DNA of 23,462 bases from an uncultured Oscillospiraceae bacterium (GCA_958448395.1 CAUDDP010000031.1:1-23462); one strand, 5' to 3'; shown: positions 1 through 8,117, numbered from the stretch's first letter. Notes: generated from the sequence alone by a model not told the origin. Program-made: numbers and translations.

Positions 1-894
1 GGCAACAAAGGCGATGGCTCTTTAATGGACTACGGTGTTACTTATGACGAAGTGCCGCTGCTATCGGATGGTACACCAAATTACGATGCCATTCCGGAAG
101 CTGTAAAAGGTGCAAAGGTTGCCTATATCCAGCGTTCAAGAGGATATACCCTCCGTCCAGCATTTACTATTGCTCAAATTGAAAAAATGGCACAGCTTGC
201 ACGCAGCAGCAATCCGGGAATCATTGTCATGGTAGACAACTGCTATGGCGAATTTACAGACTGCTCAGAACCTGTGCAACATGGTGCAGATTTGATGATT
301 GGCTCCATGATTAAAAACGTCGGCGGTGGAATTGCTCGTACCGGCGGCTATATCGCTGGAAAAAAAGAATTGGTGGAACTATGTTCCTACCGTTTGACCT
401 GCGTTGGCATGGGGAAAGAAATTGGCTGCACACTGGATATGAATCGGGAATTGTTTCTTGGTTTCTTTCATGCACCAGATGTCACTGCTAGTGCATTAAA
501 AACAGCGGTATTTGCTGCTTCCCTCTTTGAATTGCTCGGATTTGCCTGCTATCCTCGCTATGACGAACCTCGTAATGATATTGTAGAGGCAATCTGTCTG
601 GGCGATGAAGCCCGACTGACGGCTTTTTGTCAGGGGATTCAAGCCGGTTCTCCAGTGGATGCGTTCGTAATTCCGGAGGCATGGGATATGCCAGGTTATA
701 CCAGTCAAGTCATCATGGCTGCCGGTGCCTTTACATTAGGTGCCTCCATTGAACTTTCTGCGGATGCTCCGATTCGGGAGCCATTTGCTGTCTGGATGCA
801 GGGCGGTATTACCGAAACAAGCGGAAAAATCGGTGTCCTATTGGCAGCACAAAAAATGCTGCAAAATCAATTGCTTCCCACACTGCAATGCTGA
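1..894 (+). CDS. Methionine gamma-lyase family / aluminium resistance-type PLP enzyme, 3' part
   Basis: The reading frame is open from base 1, so the gene starts upstream; the visible part encodes 297 residues and ends at TGA 892-894. The leading GNKGDGSLMDYG followed by YDEVPLL is typical of the family annotated as methionine gamma-lyase-like or aluminium resistance protein (fold type I PLP enzymes). VMVDNCYGEF supplies the Asp expected to contact the PLP pyridine nitrogen, and GSMIKNVGGG holds the likely Schiff-base lysine. RTGGYIAG just after it also fits the family. The exact substrate cannot be read from sequence; members are predicted to cleave sulfur amino acids or related C-S compounds in the cytoplasm. 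The N-terminal part with the start is outside the window. No clear terminator follows; the next gene has its own promoter about 80 bases downstream. Confidence 0.85.
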   Translation, partial: GNKGDGSLMDYGVTYDEVPLLSDGTPNYDAIPEAVKGAKVAYIQRSRGYTLRPAFTIAQIEKMAQLARSSNPGIIVMVDNCYGEFTDCSEPVQHGADLMIGSMIKNVGGGIARTGGYIAGKKELVELCSYRLTCVGMGKEIGCTLDMNRELFLGFFHAPDVTASALKTAVFAASLFELLGFACYPRYDEPRNDIVEAICLGDEARLTAFCQGIQAGSPVDAFVIPEAWDMPGYTSQVIMAAGAFTLGASIELSADAPIREPFAVWMQGGITETSGKIGVLLAAQKMLQNQLLPTLQC

Positions 895-974
895 CAAAAG
901 GGTAAAAAAACAACGGTACACATGACAAAACGACTACAATTTCAAGAAATATGATTTCAATTTTGATTTTTTAG

Positions 975-1003
975 TTGACATCACAAAAAAGGAATGCTAC
1001 AAT
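975..1003 (+). promoter_or_regulatory. Sigma-A type promoter of the kinase-like gene
   Basis: TTGACA at 975-980 and TACAAT at 998-1003 are separated by 17 bases. Transcription would begin near 1010, leaving a short leader of about 33 bases before the TTG start at 1043. Confidence 0.8.
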
Positions 1004-1042
1004 AAATCTGTAACGATTTGATACGCCTTAGGAGGTGCAGCG

Positions 1043-3034
1043 TTGAGCGAAGAAAAATTATGTTATGGTTGTATGCAGCACACGGTTTTTACGAATGGTA
1101 TCTGCTCAAACTGCGGATACTATGAAAATACCAAAACAGATCCGCTGTTTCTAAAGCCGGGGACACAACTGCACAGCCGTTATCTAGTCGGTTCTGCTGT
1201 CTCCATGAATGGAGAAGGCATTACCTACCTTGCTTATGATTATCCGAATGCCTGCCGTGTTTTACTGCGGGAGTATATGCCGCATGGCTTTTGCAGCCGT
1301 GTTACAGATTCTGCTGTGATTCGTGTACAGCAAAATTGCCTGCCACAATATAAAGTGTTGATGGAAGAATTCACCGAATTGCATAAATCAATTGCACAGC
1401 TTCGTGGACAAATTCATGTAAATCCTGTTACAGATTTATTTACTGAAAATAATACAACTTATGTAGTAATGGAATTTATAGAGGGTATCAGCTTTGTCGA
1501 TTACCTGAAAGACAATGCCGGTGAACTCACTTGGGCACAATTCTCTCGTATGCTGCCACCATTTCTGACTTCCTTAAGTCTGCTGCACAATGTCGGTGTC
1601 GTACACCGTGCCATCAGCCCGGAAACTATTTTTGTCACAGACAAAAATGAATTGTATACAACAGATTTCTCTATTTCTGCTGTCCGCACTGCTAATACTG
1701 AACTGGAATGTGAAATTTACAGCGGTTATGCCGCACCAGAGCAGTATTCTGCCAGCAATCGGCAGGGAACTTGGACGGATGTCTATGCAGTTTGTGCGGT
1801 TCTCTACCGTGTCCTGACCGGCACAATGCCAATCAGTGCGATTAGTCGAATGGAAAATGACAATTTGACTGCACCCACGCTGTTAAACCCGAATATTCCT
1901 CGACATGTATCCAATGTCATTATGCACGGTCTGACTTTGGTCAGCAACGACCGCATTCAAACCATTACCGAACTGGTAACACAGCTGTTCGATGAACATA
2001 CTTCAGAACCCCCCCAACAAAATACAACAGCTGCTTATGGGAATCCACAGGTGCCGCCAATTTATACTACTGAACGATATGACAATCCCATGAGAAATGG
2101 CAATGCCGGCTATACAACAAATTACCCTGTACAAAATGAGAATTATCAGCAGCAAAACAACTATTCCAATTCTTATCAGGAACCACAGCAGGAATACACA
2201 GATGATTATGCCTATGAAAATTATCAAACAGCAGATTACGGAAAACAGAGTTACCAAAAGGATGATATCGTTTCCACAGAACCAGAGAGCGTGGCAGATC
2301 GGATGCGGCTGCCGCTGATTATTGGCATTCTGCTGCTGACGATTTTACTAGTTGCTGTTGTGCTGTTTATACGTGGAAAATTAAACACCAATGATAATGC
2401 CAACACTTCTTCTATGGTGACAACTGCTGCAACTGAAGAAGTGTCACAGGAAAACACCAATGTTAATTCTGCCAATAGCATCATGCCTATGCTCATCGGA
2501 AAAAATTACGAAAATCAGGCAAAACAATATGAGGACTGGATTCGTTTTCAAGTAGAAGAAGTCTACAGTGACCAATATGAAGCCGGTATCATTATCTGGC
2601 AGGAGTATGAAGAAGGAAATTTCTTTGACTCCAGTGAACCGGTTAAAATTCAGGTCAGCAAAGGTCCGGCAAATATTGAACTGCCTTCTTGGGAAGGAAA
2701 ATCTCTGAGCACATATCTGGAGGAATTGAAATCACTCGGTGTCCGCTATGTCACACAGGATGAAGAAAATCAGAGTGTTGCAAATGGATATGTGACAAGA
2801 ATCAGTCTGCCAGCAGGTGAAAAATATAATCTGGAAAATGCTGAAGAAATTACGGTATATTATGCAAATAACCCGGTGATTACGGAACCGCCGACGGAGC
2901 CGCCGACAGAAGCACCAACCGAGCCACCAACAGAAGCACCAACCGAACCGCCGACAGAAGCACCAACCGAACCAGTCACAGAAGATCTGGCAAACACAGG
3001 AGCAGAACCTCATTTTGGAGGATTTCTCTATTGA
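1043..3034 (+). CDS. Zinc-ribbon / pseudokinase / PASTA membrane protein
   Basis: The gene encodes 663 residues from a TTG start, chosen because GGAGG at 1031-1035 lies 7 bases upstream and the protein begins exactly at the zinc ribbon. Order of parts: CxxC...CxxC ribbon (C7, C10, C21, C24); Ser/Thr kinase fold about 45-315; Gln/Tyr/Asn-rich linker about 320-410; one membrane segment about 423-443; two PASTA-like repeats about 481-541 and 546-608; then a TEPPTEAP-type repeat tail. The kinase signature residues are mostly replaced: Arg76 in the beta-3 Lys position (LLREYMP), HRA at 188-190 instead of HRD, Thr195 for the catalytic-loop Asn, and DFS at 208-210 instead of DFG. APE (231-233) and the Asp of TDVYAV (246) remain. 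PASTA domains of PrkC-type kinases bind muropeptides or lipid II, so an envelope-sensing role is likely, with the inner domain probably a pseudokinase or weak kinase. No phosphatase gene lies beside it. Confidence 0.88.
   Translation: MSEEKLCYGCMQHTVFTNGICSNCGYYENTKTDPLFLKPGTQLHSRYLVGSAVSMNGEGITYLAYDYPNACRVLLREYMPHGFCSRVTDSAVIRVQQNCLPQYKVLMEEFTELHKSIAQLRGQIHVNPVTDLFTENNTTYVVMEFIEGISFVDYLKDNAGELTWAQFSRMLPPFLTSLSLLHNVGVVHRAISPETIFVTDKNELYTTDFSISAVRTANTELECEIYSGYAAPEQYSASNRQGTWTDVYAVCAVLYRVLTGTMPISAISRMENDNLTAPTLLNPNIPRHVSNVIMHGLTLVSNDRIQTITELVTQLFDEHTSEPPQQNTTAAYGNPQVPPIYTTERYDNPMRNGNAGYTTNYPVQNENYQQQNNYSNSYQEPQQEYTDDYAYENYQTADYGKQSYQKDDIVSTEPESVADRMRLPLIIGILLLTILLVAVVLFIRGKLNTNDNANTSSMVTTAATEEVSQENTNVNSANSIMPMLIGKNYENQAKQYEDWIRFQVEEVYSDQYEAGIIIWQEYEEGNFFDSSEPVKIQVSKGPANIELPSWEGKSLSTYLEELKSLGVRYVTQDEENQSVANGYVTRISLPAGEKYNLENAEEITVYYANNPVITEPPTEPPTEAPTEPPTEAPTEPPTEAPTEPVTEDLANTGAEPHFGGFLY
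2885..2974 (+). repeat. 24-bp coding minisatellite (Pro-Thr-Glu tail)
   Basis: A 24-base unit encoding the octapeptide PTEAPTEP is repeated about 3.5 times in the 3' end of the kinase-like gene, with near-identical codons. It encodes an extended extracellular Pro/Thr/Glu tail that probably reaches into or through the wall. Such repeats vary in copy number by slippage. Confidence 0.8.
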
Positions 3035-3087
3035 TTTTGATAAAAATCCCCCTGTTTCCGTTCTCTTTTAATGTGTGCAAAAAAGTC

Positions 3088-3116
3088 TTGACAAACGATA
3101 TCTCTCGTGCTATACT
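3088..3116 (+). promoter_or_regulatory. Promoter of the riboflavin operon
   Basis: TTGACA at 3088-3093, a 17-base spacer and TATACT at 3111-3116. Transcription would start near 3123, just before the riboswitch aptamer. Confidence 0.85.
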
Positions 3117-3129
3117 GTTATCAGTAACT

Positions 3130-3250
3130 CATCAAGCTTCAGGGTACTGTGTAATTCAGAATCGGTGGTAATAGTCCACGAACTGCGAAAGCAGTTGATT
3201 CGGTGTAAATCCGAAACCGACGGTATAGTCCGGATGAAAGAAGAACGATG
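3130..3250 (+). promoter_or_regulatory. FMN riboswitch (RFN element)
   Basis: The aptamer is recognisable from its conserved blocks: TTCAGGGTACTGTG, CGGTGGTAATAGTCC, GATTCGGTGTAAATCCG, CCGACGGTATAGTCCGGATG and AGAAGAACG. The closing stem pairs CATC (3130-3133) and CTTC (3137-3140) with GAAG and GATG (3247-3250). In this class FMN binding lowers expression of riboflavin synthesis or uptake genes. Here it lies between a strong promoter and an intrinsic terminator ahead of ribD, so control by transcription attenuation is expected. Confidence 0.95.
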
Positions 3251-3342
3251 CGTTTGTAACACTGGAGAAACAGTCCTATTTGGGTTGCAGTTGACAAACC
3301 GGATAAATATTGTGACTGCCATTACAAAATTTGCACCATTCC

Positions 3343-3377
3343 CGCCCTGTTGCATTCATTTGCGACAGGGCGTTTTT
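3343..3377 (+). terminator. Riboswitch-controlled intrinsic terminator
   Basis: A 12-bp stem (3343-3354 with 3361-3372, one T-G pair) with a 6-base loop, followed by TTTTT at 3373-3377. It lies between the FMN aptamer and ribD and is the expected expression platform: FMN-bound RNA would let this hairpin form. ribD begins about 40 bases further on. Confidence 0.9.
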
Positions 3378-3415
3378 CGTATCCTGAACATTCTTTTTAT
3401 TAGGAGGGATGTTCC

Positions 3416-4504
3416 TTGACAGAACATACGTTTTACATGCAACGTGCCATTGCACTCGCCAAGCAAGGATGCGGTCTGACCAATCCCAACCCTATGGTCG
3501 GTGCTGTCATTGTCAAAAACGGTCGTATCATCGGTGAGGGCTGGCACACAAAATATGGTGCACTTCATGCAGAACGACACGCACTTTCTCGCTGTACAGA
3601 ATCGCCAGATGGAGCAACGATGTATGTGACATTGGAACCCTGCTGCCATCATGGGAAACAGCCACCCTGCACAGAAGCAGTGATACAAAGTGGCATTCGT
3701 ACTGTCTACATCGGTTCTCGTGATCCCAATCCGCTGGTTGCTGGAAAGGGGGTGCAACAGCTGCGAGCAGCTGGTATTCTTGTTCACACAGACTTTTTAA
3801 AAAGCGAATGTGATGCCGTGAATCCATTTTTCTTTCACTACATCACCACTCGACGCCCCTATTGCATTGTAAAATATGCCATGACGATGGATGGTGCCAT
3901 TGCTTGTGGAAATGGTGCATCCAAATGGGTAACTGGCGAGCTGGCACGAGCAGATGTCCAGCAAACCAGAAAGGCAGTAGCTGCAATTTTAGTCGGAATC
4001 GGAACCGTTCTGGCAGATGACCCTTTGCTGACTTGCAGAATTGCACCGGACTGCAATCCAGTTCGCATTGTCTGCGACTCCCATTTGCGGATTCCGTTGG
4101 AAAGCAAATTGGTACAAACTGCAAGAAGTGTTCCGCTCATTGTCATGACCTGTGAAACAAATACAGAACGAATCACTACTTTGCAGCAATATGGGGTAAC
4201 TGTCTGTGTTTTGCCGGCAGACAAAACTGGAAAACCAGCATTCTCCGCCATCCTGCAAAAAATCGGGGAAATGGGGCTGGACAGTGTCTTGATTGAGGGC
4301 GGTGCCACCATACATGCCGCCGCCCTGCAAACCGGTATGGTACAGCAAATGCAGATTTATATGGCACCAAAATGCTTTGGCGGAGACGGACTCTCCCCGA
4401 TCGCTCCGCTTGGAATCACTGACCCTATGCAGGCGATTTCTTTTTCTGCCCCAACCGTTACCCCACTTGGAACAGATATCCGATTGGATTATTTTGCAAA
4501 GTAA
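3416..4504 (+). CDS. ribD: Bifunctional riboflavin biosynthesis deaminase/reductase RibD
   Basis: This 362-residue protein has the normal length for RibD. It deaminates 2,5-diamino-6-ribosylamino-4(3H)-pyrimidinone 5'-phosphate and then reduces the ribosyl side chain with NADPH. The N-terminal CMP/dCMP-deaminase-like domain carries the zinc site H51 of HAE and C76/C85 of PCCHHGKQPPC, with Glu53 as the proton shuttle. The C-terminal RibC-like reductase domain starts near residue 145 (VKYAMTMDG) and includes VLIEGGATIHAA. The start is TTG at 3416, supported by AGGAGG at 3402-3407 and by the family N-terminus MTEHTFYMQRAIALA. It is the first gene of ribD-ribE-ribBA-ribH, 12 bases before ribE, under the FMN riboswitch. 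Confidence 0.96.
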   Translation: MTEHTFYMQRAIALAKQGCGLTNPNPMVGAVIVKNGRIIGEGWHTKYGALHAERHALSRCTESPDGATMYVTLEPCCHHGKQPPCTEAVIQSGIRTVYIGSRDPNPLVAGKGVQQLRAAGILVHTDFLKSECDAVNPFFFHYITTRRPYCIVKYAMTMDGAIACGNGASKWVTGELARADVQQTRKAVAAILVGIGTVLADDPLLTCRIAPDCNPVRIVCDSHLRIPLESKLVQTARSVPLIVMTCETNTERITTLQQYGVTVCVLPADKTGKPAFSAILQKIGEMGLDSVLIEGGATIHAAALQTGMVQQMQIYMAPKCFGGDGLSPIAPLGITDPMQAISFSAPTVTPLGTDIRLDYFAK

Positions 4505-4516
4505 GGAGGCATTGTT

Positions 4517-5149
4517 TTGTTTACAGGAATCATAGAAGAAATGGGGACAGTAAGGCGGCTGGAACGTACCACTCGTTCCTGTCAACTGACCATTGCTGCA
4601 ACAGTCGTCCTACAGGATACCAAAATCGGTGACAGCATCGCAGTCAATGGCGTTTGCCTGACCGTAACAGACTTACAAACAGATGCCTTTACCGCAGATG
4701 TCATGCCGGAAACCCTGCGACGCAGCAGTCTTGGTACGCTGCACAGCGGCAGTCAGGTCAATCTGGAACGTGCAATGGCAGCAAACGGCCGCTTTGGCGG
4801 ACATATCGTCAGCGGACACATTGACGGAACTGGTACCATTGCCAGTAAAGTACCGGAGGGCAATGCACAAATCGTCACCATTACAACGCCCCCTTCCCTG
4901 CTACGCTATATTGTAGAAAAGGGTTCCATTGCCATTGACGGTATTAGTCTAACCGTTGCCAAAGTCACAAACAGCAGCTTTTCTGTCAGTCTGATTCCGC
5001 ATACAGGAGCCTGTACGACACTGCTTTCCAAGCGTGCTGGGGAACTGGTCAATCTGGAAACCGATGTCATTGGAAAGTATGTCGAGAAACTCATGCAGCC
5101 AACACAACCAACCCTAACTGCATCCATGCTGAAACAATATGGATTCTAA
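4517..5149 (+). CDS. ribE: Riboflavin synthase alpha subunit
   Basis: The 210-residue protein converts two 6,7-dimethyl-8-ribityllumazine molecules into riboflavin and 5-amino-6-ribitylaminouracil. It shows the two homologous lumazine-binding halves of the family: MFTGIIEEMG at the start, NGVCLTV and GGHIVSGHIDGTG in the first half, and IDGISLTVAKV with SLIPHT in the second. The TTG start at 4517 is preceded by AAGGAGG at 4503-4509 and gives exactly the conserved MFTGII N-terminus. The gene stops at 5149, 25 bases before ribBA. In some nomenclatures this gene is ribC. Confidence 0.96.
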   Translation: MFTGIIEEMGTVRRLERTTRSCQLTIAATVVLQDTKIGDSIAVNGVCLTVTDLQTDAFTADVMPETLRRSSLGTLHSGSQVNLERAMAANGRFGGHIVSGHIDGTGTIASKVPEGNAQIVTITTPPSLLRYIVEKGSIAIDGISLTVAKVTNSSFSVSLIPHTGACTTLLSKRAGELVNLETDVIGKYVEKLMQPTQPTLTASMLKQYGF

Positions 5150-5174
5150 CCATCAATCAAGGAGCGTGAACAAT

Positions 5175-6413
5175 ATGAAATGGAACACAGTAGAAGAAGC
5201 ACTGGAAGCCCTGCGTGCCGGAAAATGTATTCTGGTCACAGATGACCCCGACCGGGAAAATGAAGGCGATTTGATTTGTGCTGGACAGTTTGCAACCACA
5301 GAAAATGTCAATCTCATGGCATCTTGTGCAAAGGGCTTGATTTGTATGCCGATGAGCCGGGAACATGTGGAACGGCTCGGTTTGTCCCAGATGGTACGCC
5401 ATAACACCGATAATCATGAAACTGCATTCACGGTTTCCATTGACCATGTGGATACTACCACAGGAATTTCTGCCGTGGAACGTGGTTTGACCGCTCGTAT
5501 GGCAGCCGACCCAGAATCGCATCCATCCGACTTCCGCCGCCCGGGACATATGTTTCCACTGACCGCAAAGGCTGGTGGGGTACTGGAACGAAACGGACAT
5601 ACCGAAGCAACTGTTGACCTGCTGCGGCTTGCCGGTTTGCAGCAGGTGGGACTTTGCTGCGAAATCATGGCAGAAGACGGTACCATGATGCGTGGTGAAC
5701 AGCTGTCTGCATTTGCAGAAGAACATAACCTTGTTTTCATTACAATTCGTGCCTTGCAGCGTTACCGTCGGCAACATGATCTGTTTGTGCAGGAGATTGC
5801 TGCGGCACATCTGCCAACCGCATACGGCGATTTTCAAATTCACGGTTTCCGCAACACCATCAACGGAGAGGAACATGTCGCACTGGTTATGGGCAATGTC
5901 TCTGATGGCAATCCGGTTTTATGCAGAGTGCATTCCGAATGTTTGACAGGTGATGTGTTCGGTTCCTATCGTTGTGACTGCGGCGAACAGCTACAGGAGG
6001 CACTGCGGTGCATTCAAAAGGAAGGCAGAGGCATTCTAGTATACTTGCGGCAGGAAGGCAGAGGCATTGGTCTGCTGAATAAAATCAAAGCCTATAAGTT
6101 ACAGGAAGAGGGACTGGATACGGTAGAAGCCAATGTACAGCTCGGCTTTGCACCGGATTTACGGGATTACAGCGTGGGGGCACAGATTCTGAAACAGCTT
6201 GGAGCAACCAAACTGAAACTGATGACCAACAATCCGGAAAAGCTCACAGACCTTTCCGAATACGGCATTACGATCACAGAACGTGTGCCACTGGACATTC
6301 CGGAAAAACCGGAAAACATTCGCTACTTACAGACAAAACAATTTAAAATGGGACACTATCTGCACTTCCAGACATGCGGAAACAGCATGAAACGCCCGAA
6401 GGCAGAAAAATAA
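5175..6413 (+). CDS. ribBA: Bifunctional DHBP synthase / GTP cyclohydrolase II RibBA
   Basis: The protein has 412 residues from the ATG at 5175. An in-frame ATG at 5139 would overlap ribE and lacks a ribosome binding site, whereas AAGGAG at 5159-5164 fits 5175. The N-terminal RibB half makes 3,4-dihydroxy-2-butanone 4-phosphate from ribulose 5-phosphate: DDPDRENEGDLI near residues 23-34 and RPGHMFPL. The C-terminal RibA half opens GTP: VHSECLTGDVFGSYRCDCG with the zinc cysteines, and RQEGRGIGLLNKIKAYKL. Both active-site sets look intact, so one polypeptide feeds both branches of the pathway. It sits between ribE and ribH. Confidence 0.96.
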   Translation: MKWNTVEEALEALRAGKCILVTDDPDRENEGDLICAGQFATTENVNLMASCAKGLICMPMSREHVERLGLSQMVRHNTDNHETAFTVSIDHVDTTTGISAVERGLTARMAADPESHPSDFRRPGHMFPLTAKAGGVLERNGHTEATVDLLRLAGLQQVGLCCEIMAEDGTMMRGEQLSAFAEEHNLVFITIRALQRYRRQHDLFVQEIAAAHLPTAYGDFQIHGFRNTINGEEHVALVMGNVSDGNPVLCRVHSECLTGDVFGSYRCDCGEQLQEALRCIQKEGRGILVYLRQEGRGIGLLNKIKAYKLQEEGLDTVEANVQLGFAPDLRDYSVGAQILKQLGATKLKLMTNNPEKLTDLSEYGITITERVPLDIPEKPENIRYLQTKQFKMGHYLHFQTCGNSMKRPKAEK

Positions 6414-6436
6414 ATAGAAAAGGAATGGAACAAAAT

Positions 6437-6898
6437 ATGAGAACGATAGAAGGTATGTATGAGGGCAAGGGCTTAAAGGTTGCCATTGTTGCTTCCAGAT
6501 TTAACGAATTTATCACCACCAAACTAATTGGTGGTGCAGAAGACTGTCTGCTTCGGCACGGCGTTGCTGCTGATGACATTGCACTGGCTTGGGTGCCGGG
6601 GGCATTTGAAATTCCTCTAATTGCAAAAAAACTGGCAGATTCTAAAAAATATGATGCTGTCATTTGTGTGGGGGCGGTCATCCGTGGTGCAACCAGCCAT
6701 TATGACTATGTTTGTGCAGAGGTTTCCAAGGGCATTGCACAAGTGGGATTACAGACAGAAGTACCGGTGTTGTTCGGCGTATTGACAACCGATACGATTG
6801 AACAAGCCATTGAACGGGCTGGTACGAAGGCTGGCAATAAGGGATATGACTGTGCGATGAGTGCACTGGAAATGGCAAACTTACTGCGGCAACTATAA
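6437..6898 (+). CDS. ribH: 6,7-dimethyl-8-ribityllumazine synthase
   Basis: A 153-residue protein, normal for RibH, which condenses 5-amino-6-ribitylaminouracil with dihydroxybutanone phosphate and usually assembles into pentamers or 60-mer capsids. Visible signatures are VAIVASRFNEF, WVPGAFEIP, GAVIRGATSHYDYVC with the catalytic His, VLFGVLTTDT and the phosphate-binding ERAGTKAGNKG. The open frame extends up to 6374 inside ribBA, but the ATG at 6437 gives the usual N-terminus MRTIEGMYEGKGLKVAIV; AAGGA lies at 6420-6424 and an ATG at 6425 is the alternative. It is the last recognised rib gene, followed by a hairpin at 6919-6957. Confidence 0.95.
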   Translation: MRTIEGMYEGKGLKVAIVASRFNEFITTKLIGGAEDCLLRHGVAADDIALAWVPGAFEIPLIAKKLADSKKYDAVICVGAVIRGATSHYDYVCAEVSKGIAQVGLQTEVPVLFGVLTTDTIEQAIERAGTKAGNKGYDCAMSALEMANLLRQL

Positions 6899-6918
6899 GC
6901 AAACCATAACAGAAACAA

Positions 6919-6957
6919 GGGAGCTGCTTTTCTGTCAACACAGACGAAGCAGCTCTC
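6919..6957 (+). terminator. Hairpin after ribH (weak terminator or processing site)
   Basis: GAGCTGCTT at 6921-6929 pairs with AAGCAGCTC at 6947-6955, and the inner TCTGT (6931-6935) pairs with ACAGA (6940-6944). The stem is strong but the following bases are TCATTGT, without a proper T run. It may only partly stop transcription into the HAD gene, or stabilise the rib mRNA 3' end. Confidence 0.5.
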
Positions 6958-7015
6958 ATTGTAAAACAATATCTCAAGATTGGAATAGAAGAAAATAGAT
7001 AGGATGGAAAACGCT

Positions 7016-7846
7016 ATGAAAAAACTGCTCTTTTTTGATATTGATGGAACATTGGTTGACGATGATGGCAGCATTCCATCATCAACCATACAGGCAATTG
7101 CATCAGCACGAAAAGCCGGACATTTGACATTTATCAATACTGGTCGAACATGGGGCAATGTGGATGTAGAATTGCAGGAAATTGGATTTGACGGCTTTCT
7201 CTGTGGCTGTGGAACAGAAATTCGCTATCAAAATAGTATACTATTCCGAAAAACTGTCTCGCCCACTCTTTGTAACCAAATACGAGACCTCGTTCGTGCC
7301 TGTCATGCAACACCACTCTATGAACGCAGCGATACCATGTTCTATGACCCATCCTTGCCAGCGCTGCCGGCATTTTCTGCACTCATGCAGCTCTATGAGC
7401 GAAAAAAAACACCGGTACAGGACTTGACCAATCACATTGACTTTGGTTTTGATAAATTTGTCATCTGGTATGATGCAAATACAGATTTACAGCAGTTTCG
7501 GAATGGCACTGCCCCCTATTTCGATTACATCGACCGTGGATACGGCTTTGCGGAAATGGTACCACACGGCTGCTCCAAAGCAACCGCCATGCAGCAGCTT
7601 GTTTCTTATCTGCATATGGATATGCAGGATACCATTGCCTTTGGCGACAGTCTGAATGATCTGCCTATGATGAAAGCAGCAAATATCGCAGTTGGAATGG
7701 GAAACGGTATCGCATTACATCCATATGTTTCGTTTATCACAAAAGATATCAAAGAAAACGGCATCTATTTTGCAATGAAATCGCTTCGTTTACTTTCCTT
7801 ATCAGATTGTAAAACAGAAAAACTGAAAAAAACAGAAAAAGTTTGA
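7016..7846 (+). CDS. HAD-superfamily hydrolase, Cof type (IIB)
   Basis: The 276-residue protein carries HAD motif I FFDIDGTLV (Asp8 nucleophile, Asp10), the NTGR block of motif II and GDSLNDLPMM (Asp211 region) of motif IV, with a C2-type cap between, as in Cof-like sugar phosphate and FMN phosphatases. The ATG at 7016 is preferred over 7004 because AGGATGGA at 7001-7008 serves as its ribosome binding site and the protein then begins with the compact MKKLLFFDIDGT. It lies 117 bases after ribH on the same strand. Known HAD phosphatases of this type (YcsE, YitU, YwtE in Bacillus; YbjI, YigB in E. coli) dephosphorylate the pyrimidine intermediate of riboflavin synthesis, so that role is possible here. 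General phosphatase activity is the safer call. Confidence 0.85.
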   Translation: MKKLLFFDIDGTLVDDDGSIPSSTIQAIASARKAGHLTFINTGRTWGNVDVELQEIGFDGFLCGCGTEIRYQNSILFRKTVSPTLCNQIRDLVRACHATPLYERSDTMFYDPSLPALPAFSALMQLYERKKTPVQDLTNHIDFGFDKFVIWYDANTDLQQFRNGTAPYFDYIDRGYGFAEMVPHGCSKATAMQQLVSYLHMDMQDTIAFGDSLNDLPMMKAANIAVGMGNGIALHPYVSFITKDIKENGIYFAMKSLRLLSLSDCKTEKLKKTEKV

Positions 7847-7864
7847 CTTTTTTCAGAAAATCGC

Positions 7865-7893
7865 TTGACAAACCCGAAAAACTGTGTTATAAT
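7865..7893 (+). promoter_or_regulatory. Promoter of tRNA-Thr
   Basis: Perfect consensus: TTGACA at 7865-7870, 17-base spacer, TATAAT at 7888-7893. The start point would be near 7900, giving a 5' leader of about 80 bases that must be removed by RNase P. Confidence 0.88.
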
Positions 7894-7979
7894 GTTATTC
7901 GTGAGTTAATGAGGGGAAACAAAAACTTATCGTTTTAGAAATACCCTGTTTTCTCTATGGAAAAGATGTCACACAGTTT

Positions 7980-8055
<76 letters not shown>

Positions 8056-8093
8056 AAAAGCACGATACAGTAGAAACTGTATCGTGCTTTTTT
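8056..8093 (+). terminator. Bidirectional terminator between tRNA-Thr and spoIIIAH
   Basis: A perfect 16-bp stem (8056-8071 with 8076-8091) and AGAA loop, with a run of T at 8088-8093. On the minus strand it also ends in a T run, so it can terminate both the tRNA and the convergent spoIIIAF-AG-AH transcript. Confidence 0.92.
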
Positions 8094-8117
8094 GTTGTCT
8101 TCTGATGCAATTGCCAA

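Noticed and set aside
2732..3013. Minus-strand Cys/Trp/Arg-rich ORF resembling a small cysteine-rich peptide
   Set aside because: It is the complement of the Pro-Thr-Glu minisatellite in the kinase-like gene; the periodic Cys and Trp arise from the 24-base repeat.
3075..3419. 114-residue ORF across the rib leader
   Set aside because: It runs through the promoter, FMN aptamer and terminator, which explain the sequence fully.
5157..5876. 239-residue minus-strand ORF opposite ribBA
   Set aside because: ribBA is fully intact on the plus strand with all motifs; the antisense frame shows no family features or start signal.
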